A stretch of DNA of 64,000 bases from Azolla caroliniana (lineage: Eukaryota > Polypodiophyta), in NCBI GenBank assembly GCA_043228905.1, contig JBHGNT010000158.1:1-64000 (forward strand), given 5' to 3'. Made by a program: the position numbers and the translations under genes. This document shows positions 37,093 through 49,030 of this stretch, in pieces (position 1 is the first letter of the stretch; each line of letters starts with the position of its first letter). The notes beneath the pieces were generated by a model that did not search any database, was not told the DNA's origin, and saw only the letters and a list, made by a program, of their open reading frames with translations.

Positions 37093-37440
37093 CAACCATT
37101 ACCATATATGTACCTATCTTCCCGAACAATACACTTAAAAACCCTAAACCCAATATTTGCAAGAACTCCCCCTTCACACAAATGCCCTGTATTATTTGCG
37201 AGAACCCTAAATCATGGTGTTGGGGCGATGCTGTTATTCATGATGATGATGATGATGTTGACACCCTGTTCCTCTACAATTGTAGTTACCATACCAGAGG
37301 CTCCTTCTTCTGTAAACGAAGCTCTCTTTGGGGGTGGGCAGCTTCCATGGCATGATTTCATCTTGACACTAAACTATATATCTATCTTCCATACAGATAC
37401 CTTAAACCCTAAACCCTAAACCATATATTTGTAAGGACAC
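36945..37440 (+). repeat. about 278 bp tandem duplication of the DUF1191 gene 3' end
   Basis: Copy 1 (36945-37222) covers the last 48 or so codons, the stop and the near 3' sequence. Copy 2 (37223-37440) repeats it with 20-25 percent divergence: ATGCTGTTATTCATGATGATG, CCTCTACAATTGTAG, CATACCAGAGGCTCC, GGTGGGCAGC and TTCATCTTGACA all recur in order. Both copies are followed by CCCTAAACCC phrases. Copy 2 is outside the gene and lacks a start, so it is a gene-fragment relic. Confidence 0.85.
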
Positions 37441-38885
37441 TCACCCCCCTCCCCCAACACACACATAATAGTCACATCATTATTACAAATTTTACTTGAG
37501 GATGAACAATCTCAGCCAATATCGGAGGTCTCCTGCAAAAGAATGTTCCGATCGAGTCACATTCCCCCTCCCCTATCGGGCAACAGAATGTTTTGATCAT
37601 CGTTTTTACTTGTGTATCATCGAATCGAGGCACATTGGCTCGCAGCGCAAGAACAATTTCTTAAAAGAAACACTGGGGATTAGGGGTTTCTCACCTTTAG
37701 GTTGTGTAATACTAATTTTTTATTTGTAATACATTGGTATAATACTAATTTTTTTGTTTCGTAAGTTAATTTTTGTTCGCTATGTGAGTATGTTATTACG
37801 ATTTGTTCCATGAGTGTCGATTGACGGAAGTTGATCATCACAATCCCAAGATAACAATCAACAGTAAAACATTGCAAAACTATGTGGTACTAGCTAGGAC
37901 CTGCCAACTTGTTTGGGGGAAAAACATGCATAATCTCTGAGTCTCTTGTGGTTTGAGTATTTTATATTTATCTTGTGTCCTTTTCTCAAGGCTGGTCATT
38001 GTGGTTAAGCACCCTTAATGCACTCTTCTCCTTATTCTCTTATTTTTCCCTTTGCCATTAGTTCGATCTAGAATATAACAGGTAAGGGTGAGGGAAATAA
38101 CATTAGCCAGACGGAGGCAAGCTGAGTTGACATACCATGGCTCAAGCCGCCACATTGTGGACTCCTATTAGGAACCTAATGAAAAGAGTTTTTCAATCTT
38201 AAGCATGTATTCCACAACCCTCTCCATGCCAATGATTTCGATAAGAGCCAATATTTAGTTTCAAGAAGTAGGATGATATATGACATTTGCATGTTAGCTT
38301 GGATCTTCATAAGAAAACATACATTTTTAAACTTATTATTATAAGTGAGCTTGGTGATCCACCTCCCCATATTTTAAACCTAGTATAGAGATGAGCATTG
38401 GTGGCACCAAAATTTCAAAGAGGTTGTCGTGATGGACCAAGAACATCTTCGGTAGGCCTGTACATTGGCTCGGGATGGTTCGGGATGGTGTAAAACTACC
38501 ATAGGCAATTGCAATAACGCTTGACATGGGAGAAATGCCCTTGGACAAAGGGGCAAAAGTAGGCCAATTGGGGAATGGTCATCCAATGAATTGAGAGGAA
38601 TGATGAGTCCCTTACTCGACCCATGGTCACTAGTACAGAAGGGTCGACAAAATATTGTAACAAACCAACAAAACAATGCATTAATTTGACTTGCACATAC
38701 GAATCCATGAGATGAGAACACACTTTTAAAACGTAGTACTCGAGCAACAATTAGCAAAATAATAAAATTGTGGTTGGATGGATTGAAGGGCAACATGATC
38801 ATGAGATCACAACAAAGTTGTGCTCTGATTTGTTCTCTTCCTGTTAAGACCTCCAAGGCTTACTAGTACTCTGAAGTGCTATAGG
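37441..38885. other. intergenic between DUF1191 and GH5 3' ends
   Basis: AT-rich. A minus-strand frame of 158 codons at 38380-38856 has no recognised domain and ordinary base composition. I take it as chance or old debris. Nothing else is supported. Confidence 0.5.
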
Positions 38886-40769
38886 CTAGGCAGCATTACT
38901 GAGTGGAAGCAGCTGAAACCATTGTGCAGTTGGGTTGTCCACACAAACTTTAGCACTACTACCCTGACTATCAATTCCATGGCCATAATTAGGGCTCAGG
39001 TCTTGGCTACAGACGCAGGGGCGGGTGACAATGTCCGGGGCGGCGCCTCCATCCAGACAGAGCAGCGTACCCCCGAACCGAGTGGCGAATTGCATGCTCT
39101 CGGTCGAGTTGTGCAGCCAGGTAGTGACATTGTTGGAAATGGCTATGGCTTCTTCTGTGAGCTGCCCACTGGTTCTAATCGTGCTCTCCAGCACCACCGG
39201 GAGCCCGTCTCCCCGTGCCGAGATCCACCAAATCAATCCGCCGCCATCTTCCGCTTCCATCCGCGGCGGCGGCGCCGCCAAAGAGATGTAGCCGCCTCTG
39301 CCGCCGGAAGAGGAGGAGGAGGAGGAGGAGAACGGCGTGAAATTCCACTCGGAAACCTCGTGTTGCTGCGGTTGTCCGGAACTGGCCGTGCAGTCGTGGA
39401 GGAAGAGACCGCGGGCGGGCGCGATCTTGGCGTGAACACAGAGGCCCGTGGCGGCATTGAACAGGAGGAATCTGGGCGGCGCGGATCCAGAATCGCCGCC
39501 GCCATTGGAGGAGGAGGAGGATGTGAGGAGAGGCCTTTGGAGGGCCTGCAGGCGGCGGAGCAGCGAAGCATTCCGAGGCGCATCCCAGCCATGGTTGAAG
39601 AGGCCGAACATCTCATCGGCATCCAGGACGCCTTCGCGGAGGTAGTAGCTTCCCTGCAGAGCCCAGACGGCCCAGTCGAGGTCTCCGGCCGCCAGGATCG
39701 AGAAGAAGCAAGGCAAGAATCGGGCGTCGCTGCCGCTCGTGCCCCTCTCGTTCACGCCGAACTCGCTCACGAACAGCGGCCCCGTGAAGCTGCGGGTGGG
39801 CTGCCGTAGGAACCCGGCGGCGCTCTGGATCTGCGCCGTGATCGTGGCGCACTTCCTGTTCACGTCCGTGTTGAGGTAGGAGTCACCGTTGGTGAAGGAG
39901 TAGCGATGGATCTCGTACACGAACTTGTGGCGGAGGCCGGGGCTCTCGGAGAGGGATCTGTTGGCCAAGAAGCGGAGGTTTTGGTCGTAGCTGAGGCCGC
40001 CGTGGATGACCAGGAGGCGGGGATTGGCGGCGTGGATGGCGTCGGCGCCCAACTGCATGTACCGGTACCAGTCGGCGGCGTTTTGGCGGTGGCCGCGCAG
40101 CTCGTTGCGGAGGCTCATGGCGACCACGTGAGGGGAGGCGCGGAAGCGATGGGCGACGGCGGAGAGGGCGGCGAGCCATTCGTGGGGGTCGAAGAAACGG
40201 TCGCCCCAGAAGCCGTTGCCGTCGTCTTGGGCGCAGCACCAGCCGGGGAGGGAGAGCTGGTTGTCGAGGATGAGGAGGAGGCCATGGCGGGCGAGCTCGG
40301 AGGCGACGGCGGAGAAGGCGTCGGTGGTGGAGAGGTGGAGGAGGTGGGGGTTGTGGGCGCGGAGGCCGGCGAGGGCGTGGTGGAGGCGGAGGGAGGAGAA
40401 GGTGGCGGCGACGGAGGGGTTGGAGAGGGAGGCGTTGGTGAACATGGAGGTGGCGTAGGTGAGGCGGACGCAGTTGAAGCCCCAGCGGGCGATGGTGGCG
40501 GCGATGGCGGCGAGGGGACGTCTGTGGAGGCCTTCCGCCAGCATGGGCGGCAGGTGGGAGGCCCAGTTCACGCACGCCAGCTTCACGCGCCGCCCGGTGG
40601 CACTATCCACGATCCAGTGGCCGCGGGTGGACAGCACCGGCGCCGCCGGTGGAGGCGGCGGCGATGCCACGGAGGTGGCGCAACTCGCATGAAGAAGAAA
40701 AGGAAGAAGAAGAAGGAGGAGGAGGAGGAGGAGGAGGTTATTCCTATTATGGTAAGGCGAAGCAGCCAT
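38886..40769 (-). CDS. glycoside hydrolase family 5 (GH5_11-like) secreted protein
   Basis: A single uninterrupted frame of 627 residues. It starts MAASPYHNRN, followed by a leucine-run signal peptide (about residues 12-28), so the product enters the secretory pathway and is probably apoplastic. The GH5 TIM barrel covers about residues 50-420. CVNWASHLPPML and RWGFNCVRLTYATSMF form the N-terminal strands. The acid/base Glu is in MSLRNELRG (about 222) and the nucleophile Glu in LFVSEFGVNERG (about 335). The C-terminal 180 residues (LLFNAATGLCVHAKIAP to LCLDGG and TAQWFQLLPLS) look like a ricin-type beta-trefoil, as in plant GH5_11 proteins. The substrate is unknown, though a beta-linked wall glycan is likely. 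It is strongly GC-rich against AT-rich surroundings and has no intron. The frame is open further upstream to 40877, but ATG 40769 places the signal peptide correctly. Confidence 0.88.
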   Translation of the reverse strand: MAASPYHNRNNLLLLLLLLLLLPFLLHASCATSVASPPPPPAAPVLSTRGHWIVDSATGRRVKLACVNWASHLPPMLAEGLHRRPLAAIAATIARWGFNCVRLTYATSMFTNASLSNPSVAATFSSLRLHHALAGLRAHNPHLLHLSTTDAFSAVASELARHGLLLILDNQLSLPGWCCAQDDGNGFWGDRFFDPHEWLAALSAVAHRFRASPHVVAMSLRNELRGHRQNAADWYRYMQLGADAIHAANPRLLVIHGGLSYDQNLRFLANRSLSESPGLRHKFVYEIHRYSFTNGDSYLNTDVNRKCATITAQIQSAAGFLRQPTRSFTGPLFVSEFGVNERGTSGSDARFLPCFFSILAAGDLDWAVWALQGSYYLREGVLDADEMFGLFNHGWDAPRNASLLRRLQALQRPLLTSSSSSNGGGDSGSAPPRFLLFNAATGLCVHAKIAPARGLFLHDCTASSGQPQQHEVSEWNFTPFSSSSSSSSGGRGGYISLAAPPPRMEAEDGGGLIWWISARGDGLPVVLESTIRTSGQLTEEAIAISNNVTTWLHNSTESMQFATRFGGTLLCLDGGAAPDIVTRPCVCSQDLSPNYGHGIDSQGSSAKVCVDNPTAQWFQLLPLSNAA

Positions 40770-43700
40770 TTTGGGAGGGAGGATTACTATATTTAGGGCA
40801 ACCATGTTTTGAGTAAATTTATTAGTGAGTGTGAGGAGAGAAAGGTCTACGGTTCGAATCCTCAAACTTTTCACCAAACCCTCCTAACACCCCCCTTTAC
40901 TAATCCACACACACACACACACACACACTATTACATCTGCATTCCTTTTTCTTGACCAATTTATAAGCTCTTTAATGTCCTCCCTAATCCAAACACGCAC
41001 ACATGCGCACATATTCATCCCCAATCCTCACTTGTATCGAACAACTAGCTCTCTCTCTCTCTCTCATGGGCCAAATTTGGCCTTAGAAGACGTTAATATA
41101 TCTTTCTTTCTTTCTTCTTTCTCTCTCTCACTTGCACACACACATCTCCTTTGCCACCCCTCGACTCATTCCTCCCTTCACACGACACGCCAATGTAGCA
41201 TAAGTAAAACATATAGATAAAGAGTCCCCTTCTGGCCTTGCCTCTCTTTTTTTACTTCACGGTTCCCAAATCAGGGGTAACATGCCGTCTCAAAACACGA
41301 GAACAACCCCCACGAGCCTTCTTGTGTGACACATTGCTTGCTTGGGAAGAAGAACAATAACAAAACTGTCACGGTTTCGATTACGTCGCATACGATACAA
41401 ACCCCCGGATAATGTTGGTGGGGCTACACTAAATTTCAAGGAGCCTTCGTCATGCATAAATGCACCATCCCCCGAATGTAGCTTTCAAAATATAATCATG
41501 TGATTGAAGTGATTAAAACTGGTCGCTCACAATTTTACCATGTTCTTTTGGAACGAAACTCGTTGTTCAGGCATTTCTGTCTTCAAATGAAGCCTTTCTA
41601 TTTCTTTCAAAGGCTATATAAGAATGGAGATCTAATACCTCAAACTCTACGTTAAAGATTGAATTCTGTATATTGATGCCTTTAAGCAACTTAGAGAATT
41701 ATGAGGGGCCTTGCCTAAACTTGTTGCTGATTGAATGTAAAGTTTCATGTGAAGCATTACCTTGGGCTTCAAATCAAAGCCTTATGCCAAGGTGCTTCGT
41801 CACAAAGAGTTAGGACGGGCCCTTCGATTGAAAAGAAAAGGAAACAACTCATTCCTTCAAATACTTGGGGTGGGTGAAATCTTCTTTGAGAGGAATCCTC
41901 CAGTCTCCTCTAGGTTTTGGAGTTGAAGCAATATTTTTTAGAAAATGTTATTGTGTTGTTTCTAAGTACTAGTCATTGATGCATACATACACTTATGAGA
42001 CATGTAAGTTTAAAAATTGTGGCCACCCTAGCTATCCTTTGTGTGTTCAGAAGCAACTCTACAAAAGAACAATAATTTTGGAAGGAATTAAAGACAACAT
42101 GCTTTTGTACTAAGAGGCTTAACTCCCAATAAAGAATGCAATGTTTAGAAGAAACTAAAAAACCTAGTTATGTTGTGTTTAGAAGCATCATCAATAGTAA
42201 GAAATATTAATTTGTATAAGGAATTTAGGGAAAAATAACATGTGAAGAAATACTGATTTGTAAAAGGAATCTAGAGAAAAATAAGATGTGGATGTTAGAA
42301 GTATTACTACCAAACAAGTCTAATTGTAGAGAGGGCGGGAGAGAGTAGATTAGATATTTTATCCTCCATGATGAGGCCAAATTTGACCAAATGGAACCAA
42401 ATCAACATGTCATCTTGACCTGTGGCCCCTCCCTAGAAGTGGTGGTTACTACTATGTAGTAAAAACTCTCAATTTGAAAATAATGCACACACATATGTGC
42501 TCACCCTTCTGGATGGAAATTTGAGTATGAGATTCACATTATCATATGCCCATCTAACAAGTCATCATATTTCTCGCCAATTACCTTATACGTTGAGCAT
42601 GCAATACGTAAGTGATATTCATCCTTCACTAGGTTTTCTTTGCATACCGTGCATATATCTTCATGTTTCCGTGATGATGCCATGATGCTAGAGAGGGAGA
42701 GGGGGAGGGTTCCAACTTGCAATTAGCAATATAAAGGACAAATGTTCAAAGACAGATAAAGTTGATACATATGAGAAGGTCAAGCATTCAACCCCTATGT
42801 TTTGTAGAGGCATATAACAAAGTTAATAAAACCTTAACTTTGTGAAAACTAAACTATAAAATGCAGAGGAAGACATGGACAATAAGTTTTATAGATGTTC
42901 GCGGAATGAGGCATCACAAAGAACATGCCCTCACTTGCAGTTCAACAACCTTATGTATAACATGTATCATCCCTCTATTCAAAAGGGATTGAATGAACTA
43001 AACTCCTTTCTAATAAGATACATTTGTAAAAAACATTTCTTTGCTTTCCCTTCTATAAGTTTACTTCACATAAATTGTCATATATTGAACTTAATTCGCT
43101 ATGAATAATAACTCTTTTTTATGTGTTTCTAATCAGGATATATAAACTTAGCTTTGTTGATATCTATCATGTATTAATTGAGCTGTTATAAATACAATTA
43201 CTAGAAACTGATGTCTTCCTAAAAAACCACGTGTATTTATCCGATGTTGTAGGTGGCGGATTTATCAGCCACCACGTTGGTTGTTCCCTCCGAGTGTACC
43301 TAACATATAGATGGGTGTTGCCACGTGAAGAGATTGGAGGATGTCTATGCTGAATTTGAGTTTTATGAGGCTCACGTTGAGGGTATGCGGCCGAGTAATT
43401 CTATGCTCGGCAGATGATGTGGTGATTAGGGGTTTTTTGTTGATTCCTTTATACATGTTGTTTTCTTTTTCGCCATGCAAGTTGGCTTGTAAGATGTATA
43501 TTATAATACGTACATACATTGTCTTAACTAATGGAAGTAGTTTTTTTTGGACAAAGAAAAGCCCACATGTGTTAGATCTCAATATGCCCATAATATACAT
43601 ATAGGTCTAACAATTGAACTCAAATAGCTTCATTTCATCCTTTTCTCAACATAATATCGAACAAGACCACACCATGTAAGACAAAAAAGAATCATAGGTT

Positions 43701-45760
43701 ATCCTACTATTGTTTTGAATTCACTTCCCTTAGAGAAAGGCATATAAATTTACATTTCTTTGACTTCATCCATTTCGTAGCATCACAACATTGTTTTAGA
43801 ACTTAATATGCAAAGCTATGATAATTGTTTAATTGTTGTATCCTCAATGGATGCAAGGCCTTTTCGTTTGGAATATCAAGTTAATATGCATTCCTTACTA
43901 CAAATATTTTGGGTTATCAAAGATATCTACATGCATAAGCAAAAGGAGATTACTATCACATTATGAAATATTGCTCCTTAGACCATGAGTGATCCAAGCC
44001 TCAAGGTGAGGATGGCATTAGCTTGCAATATATCGAAACTGAATTCTAAAGTTGGTCAAAGCAATCTCTCACTTGTAAGGGGGCTTGAAAGTCTGATAAT
44101 ACAATGGAAAATGCGCCTAACTCATTAAAGATTCTTGACCTCAATGCAACAACACAACCAACAATAGAAGCTATGGCTATGAATCAATTGATTTCATTAC
44201 AACACACCATTAACAATCTAGGGGAAGAGTTGCAAGAATTCATGATAGAAAATGGAAAATTCAAGGTTTTTGCTTGAGATGCAATCCACACAACTCACAC
44301 AACATAAGAACGAGGTGAAACAATGTAAGCAAGCATGTGTGGGCGTAAATAGAATACTCATTGAAAGAGGATAAGTAAAATGAAGAATGTAAGCCCCGTA
44401 ACATCATGGGCTAATGTATGCATAAGACAAATTTGTCATCTTTTTATCACCCCATTATGCAAACACAAATTGAAATCAAAGGTGAGAAAATCCGAGCACA
44501 TTGTCATTGACAAGATCCAAGAGGAGAATATGCGAACACCTACGTCACTTAGAAATGCCATTGGGGAATTCTTATACATGCTATGACATGCCAAGAGTGA
44601 ATGTTTATGGGGCACATTAGAGTCCAGAAACAAGGTGCTTGTCACTCAAGAAAAAGGCCTATTGTATGCACAATGGTTGACAAAACAAAGAGAGATAGAA
44701 ATTATTTGGATCTACCTAAAAGGTACACAATGCATCATGTTAAAGGACATAACCTTCTCTCTTTTTGTCTCTCTCATCCACTCTAACCACATTGACAGCT
44801 AGCTATCGTGACACATTCACATTATAATACCCACGCAATGACAATGGTAATAATGTACAAAGAACCTACACCAAAGTTAGTGACACCTAACCTTGAGCAA
44901 AACTGAAAAACGTTTGCACAAAACAGGAAACTAAAGAGAATGAAATCATTGATTTGAGGAAGAATACAATATTAAGAGCATAGGGATGATTCACAAAAAT
45001 ATTATATTGTTATCCCCTCTTCGGCACATTTTGTTTGAATGATCAACCCATTGAACTATGCATGATGTTGATTTCTATATATTTTAAAATTCCACTTGTA
45101 AGTAGAGGGAGGGGGGTTCCAATTTCACAACTATCTGTTTCTTTTAGTTAGTGTTTAGGGTGTAAGAGTTCTGAAAGTATAGACTCGTTAACAGGATTGT
45201 CATGGAATACGTTTCCTTTCCACGAGGGCCAGCAAGAGTTAGCAGCCATGAAACTGTTTTCTTTCCAGTGAGTTCAGTTGAATTTCATGATAATCTAATC
45301 CAGCTGTTAGGTTGGTATGCTTAAAAAACAATATCATTTTACACGAACCAAGTAATCATAATTTTCACCGATTAAACTAAACTATATATATCTGTAATTG
45401 AATCATCACTTTCAACAAAAGGTTTGCCATATATATACATACATATATATAGATAAATATTGTTCAAGTTCCAAACTAAAATAAAACAACAGAACAAACA
45501 ATACCTTCTTCAGAGACATGCTTAAAATTATCCTCATTCAGGTAGGTTTATGTACATGCTTCTATTTTACATCGGTGCACATCAAGTGCCTTGTTCTGAA
45601 ATAATAATAGGATTTATACCCAGCCATGTAGCATATGATCTACGCAATCACACTAACATATCCAGACCTGTATGGTACTCACCTGAATTGAGGTATTTGT
45701 ATAGTTATGAGCAGCCAGTGTACAATATGAATAAACTGAATGTGGAATCAAAGTTTATTA
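40770..45760. other. 5 kb intergenic region, no gene recognised
   Basis: AT-rich with CA/CT microsatellites near 40905-40930 and 41050-41066. A perfect B-box-like GGTTCGAATCC sits at 40851-40861 without a convincing tRNA fold. Short broken frames around 44090-44600 vaguely resemble gag-type coiled sequence but cannot be named. Both flanking genes are on minus, so the left end is the GH5 promoter and the right end follows the SagB gene terminator. Confidence 0.45.
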
Positions 45761-47930
45761 TTATTTGGCATATTTTGGAGCTGGATAAGGTGGAAGCCCT
45801 GTGATCCTCCTGTCCTCCACAGGAGCACCAACTGTAAAATGATACAGGCTCTGGAACTCCTTTCCCGTCAATCCAAGAATATCATGAACTGCAGAATCAT
45901 AAGAGAACACATACTGTTTACACACAGAAGAAACCAGAAAATGAGAAGCACACAATTGCATATGTGAGAAGAAGACAAGACACCTGGATCATCAAAATAA
46001 CATCCTATGCCTGTGGCAGCAATGCCGACGGCATGAGCCTCGAGGTATAGCAGCTGTCCAAGTACTCCACACTCCCAAAACAACCGAGGATACATCCATG
46101 CGCCCCTGTCGTTCAATACCTCAAACCTTGCTATCATCCCCAGACTAAAGCAACCGAAGGCTGCTATTTCCTGGGAGTTATGACTTATGTTAGAACCATT
46201 CACTTCAAAATGTGCGACGGCAAAGATATTCATTACATAAAGACGGGCAAAACCACGACAAAGACCTGATGGCATGAAAGTTGCATTGCTAGGTTCTCGC
46301 AATTGCCTTCAACCAGTTGATAAAGAGGCAAATTCTCTGGGCATCCATCAGGTTTCTCCCACATGAAGTCATGCCTTAGTGACTTCCTGATCTTTGGCTC
46401 ATGTTCTGAGTTTCTAACAAGGATATATAAACCTTTGGAAAGATCCTTTACTTTATGCACAAAGATGGCCATGTGTACCTCTGCCTTCCAAGGTAGGATC
46501 CTGAATGGAATCTGTGCAGTTTCTCCCTGAAGTTTCTCGTTAGGACCAGATGGCAATGTCTTCAACATGATCTGATAGAAAGCTTCGGCAGACATGACAT
46601 GCGTTTCATCCATATTTACTGCACTACGTCTCTTAATAATAACATGGCGCAGAGTGTGAGATGGCTTGTAGATACCATTAAATAATCCTGTTTGTGGTGG
46701 TATGACCTTTGTAGACACAAGAGAGGGTGCTGTAGCTTTCTTCGCAGCTGAGGCAGCATTGTCGATGATATCCCACCACATGTGGTCTTTGCTCAGACGA
46801 TTAGGCTGCCCAGCCCATGTAACTTGGGACATTCTGGGGCCAAGGGTTTGCACAAGAGGCAGAGATGGGATGATGGCATTCCTTATCCCACAATGTCCAG
46901 ATTCTGTGGTGATAGGAAAACAAGCAACCAAGCAGTCCGCATGCTCTTGTTCAAGCTGAGGATATGTCCCTTTTCTAGGCGAGCCCTTTGGGATGGTTTC
47001 ACGCTCATAGACTCCGAGTATGCGATCAAGGTCTTCATTGCCCCACCCATCCAAGAGTATAGCATCCCATCCGAGCCCAGCTCCAGCCATGGAGATTGCC
47101 CCAAGGGCGTGGCCTATGTCATGGTTACAGTACCTGAAAGCCCTTTCCCCATATTTCCAAGACTCTCGCCAGAATATGGATGTCAATCCGAGGAACAACA
47201 CACCATCAGGGAGGTCTTTGCTCATGTCCACCCACAGATGGTCTGGAATCTCACATCTGATCTCGAGGGCATGCTCTCTAGGGTAATAATGGGCAATAAA
47301 GGGCTTGTCAGATATACCTGTAATGGCGCTTCCGATAAGATATACTTCGGTTGGATGCAGATTTCCACTGCTAGGGTTCACCCGCAGAGACCACGTTGAC
47401 ATCCCCGCTTTCTTCCATGCTGAAAGGGAGAAACTGTCGTAGAGAAGTCGGGAAATGGTCTCTTTTGAAGGAGGGGAAGCGTTCCCTTGGAAGTTGGAGA
47501 ATGCATCAGAATAGGGCATATCCTCAGAGCCGTGGTTTTCCGGAGGGAAATGAAGCAGAGGAACCCTCTGAGCTCCATCATAGTGCCGAAATGGGGCTGG
47601 CTGATTCGCCCAGTCGAGACCATGGGGGCCATCTGCATATTTGCGAAAGGAATGCTTCGTCTTGTCGTGGTAGAATTTTAGGGTTTCGATGGCGGGGGCG
47701 TGCAGGGGAGGAGGATCCAGAAGAGGGGCCTGGGGGTGTGCGGAATTGGAGAGGCTGCAAGAGAAGGGAGAGATGGAGGAAGAGAAAGAAGAAGCCATAG
47801 CAGAAGCAGAAGCAGCCCTCTGCGGATTGATGGTATGCAAGAGGAGGAGATGGCGATGGTGATGGTGGTGCAACAGAGTAGGGGTCTTCCTGCCACTATG
47901 GCCGAAAGTCTTCAGAAGCTGCACAACCAT
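45761..47930 (-). CDS. double-domain SagB/nitroreductase-like flavoprotein
   Basis: Three exons on minus, 47930-46266, 46170-45984, 45888-45761, phases consistent, giving 659 residues from the first ATG or 615 from the in-frame ATG at 47798. It belongs to the plant nitroreductase family related to bacterial SagB/ThcOx FMN-dependent oxidases. Two nitroreductase-fold halves are visible. The first has RLLYDSFSLSAWKK, STWSLRVNPSSGNLHPTEVY (the SxRxxPSSGNLHPxE flavin-site signature) and AFRYCNHDIGHALGAISMAG. The second has HVMSAEAFYQIMLKTLP, FRILPWKAEVHMAIFVH and ECGVLGQLLYLEAHAVGIAA. The signature serine/arginine cluster is clear only in the first half; the second looks degenerate at the equivalent place. 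The Ser/Pro/His-rich N terminus could be an organelle transit peptide. Its substrate in plants is not established. It is intron-poor compared with its neighbours. Confidence 0.85.
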
Positions 47931-48404
47931 CTCTCATCACATTCTCTCTCTTTCAGAAAGAAGAAGAAGAAGAAGAAAGGATACTAATGGTATGAAGTAT
48001 GTATGAAAGAGGCGAGAGATTTCGGTTTCGAACCCACGACGTGTTGCTTCCGGTACACAAGTATATTGAGGGAGAGTGGGGATCCAAATCCAATTTGATA
48101 ATGTGAAAAGGCCCATTGGAACTAACATGGAGGAATGAATGAATGGTTTAGCCATAAAGTGTCCACGACGGACATCAAGTGAGCGTGTTGCCCGTCACAA
48201 CGTGTATGTGTCTCTCTCTCTCTCTCTCTCGGCTTACATCCATACCATGCCATCCATCGCCTCTCTTCTACTCTTGCTTTGAAACATATCAATTCTCTCG
48301 CTCAAAGAATAACCAATCTTCCGCCATTTGCCGACACCCCCAAGGCTTTATCTCCTCCAAGTTAGCAGTCAGAATTGAACTCTGAAATTGCGTCTTAACG
48401 GCTT
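47931..48404. other. promoter side of the SagB-like gene
   Basis: Contains a GAA tract at about 47959-47976 and a CT tract at about 48212-48230. GAACCCACGAC near 48028-48040 resembles a reversed B box but no RNA gene can be folded. No open frame of note. Confidence 0.5.
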
Positions 48405-49030
48405 AACGGTTCTGTTCGGGTTCATGTTTTTGTAAATGGTTTGGTTTCGGCTTGGGCATTTAATGATTCAGTTCGGGTTCATGTTTTTGTAAACGGTTTG
48501 GTTTCGGCTTGGGCATTTAATGATTCAATTTGGGTTCAGGTTTTTATAAACGGTTTGGTTTCAGCTTGGGTGTTTAATGGTTTGGTTCGGTTTCAAGTTT
48601 CTCTAAACAATTTGGTTTTCGTTTGGGTAGGTTTTTGTAAACGATTCAGTTTCAATTTCGGTTTTTAATGGTTCCGATCAGGTTCAAGTTTTTTGTAAAT
48701 AGTTCGGTTTCGGTTTGGGGTTTTAATGGTTTAGTTCGAGCCTTTATTGGTTTTCGGTTTAAACAATTTCAAACCGTGGTTTGAAGGGTTTGATGGTTTA
48801 GGATTGGCACTCGATAATTTTCTTGAATATTATTTTTAACATTTTAGGCCTAATTTTGATCTTTTAAGAAAAACCTTTAAATTTTGAAAATTTAAATTAA
48901 AAATATTAGAAAATTTAAAAAAATTTAAATTAAAATGCGAAATTTTGAATTTTGGCCTATAACTTGAAAACCAAAACCAAACCACGAAAACCATAATTTT
49001 AACGGTTTAAAGGTTTAAAGGTTTTTGAAA
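48405..49030. repeat. CGGTTT-rich element with 57 bp tandem repeats (hAT-MITE-like)
   Basis: From about 48409 a 57 bp unit (GGTTTGGTTTCGGCTTGGGC, then TTTAATGATTCAGTTCGGG) repeats about two to three times cleanly, then decays over several more units to about 48760. A complementary-sense region with AAACCAAAACCAAACCACG lies near 48965-48985. The vocabulary matches the MITE at 33036-33422, but I could not find clean terminal repeats or a target duplication. Confidence 0.6.

Noticed and set aside
38380-38856. 158-codon minus-strand frame
   Set aside because: No recognised motif and overlapping alternative frames; possibly retroelement debris but not supportable.
38922-40796. Long plus-strand open frames (295 and 296 codons) opposite the GH5 gene
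   Set aside because: They arise from the GC-rich codon use of the minus-strand GH5 gene and have Gly/Glu/Val-biased, domain-free sequence.
40851-40861. tRNA or SINE B box (GGTTCGAATCC)
   Set aside because: No A box at proper spacing and no cloverleaf could be folded around it.
46782-47800. Plus-strand frames of 134 and 205 codons over the SagB-like gene
   Set aside because: Shadows of the conserved minus-strand flavoprotein exon.
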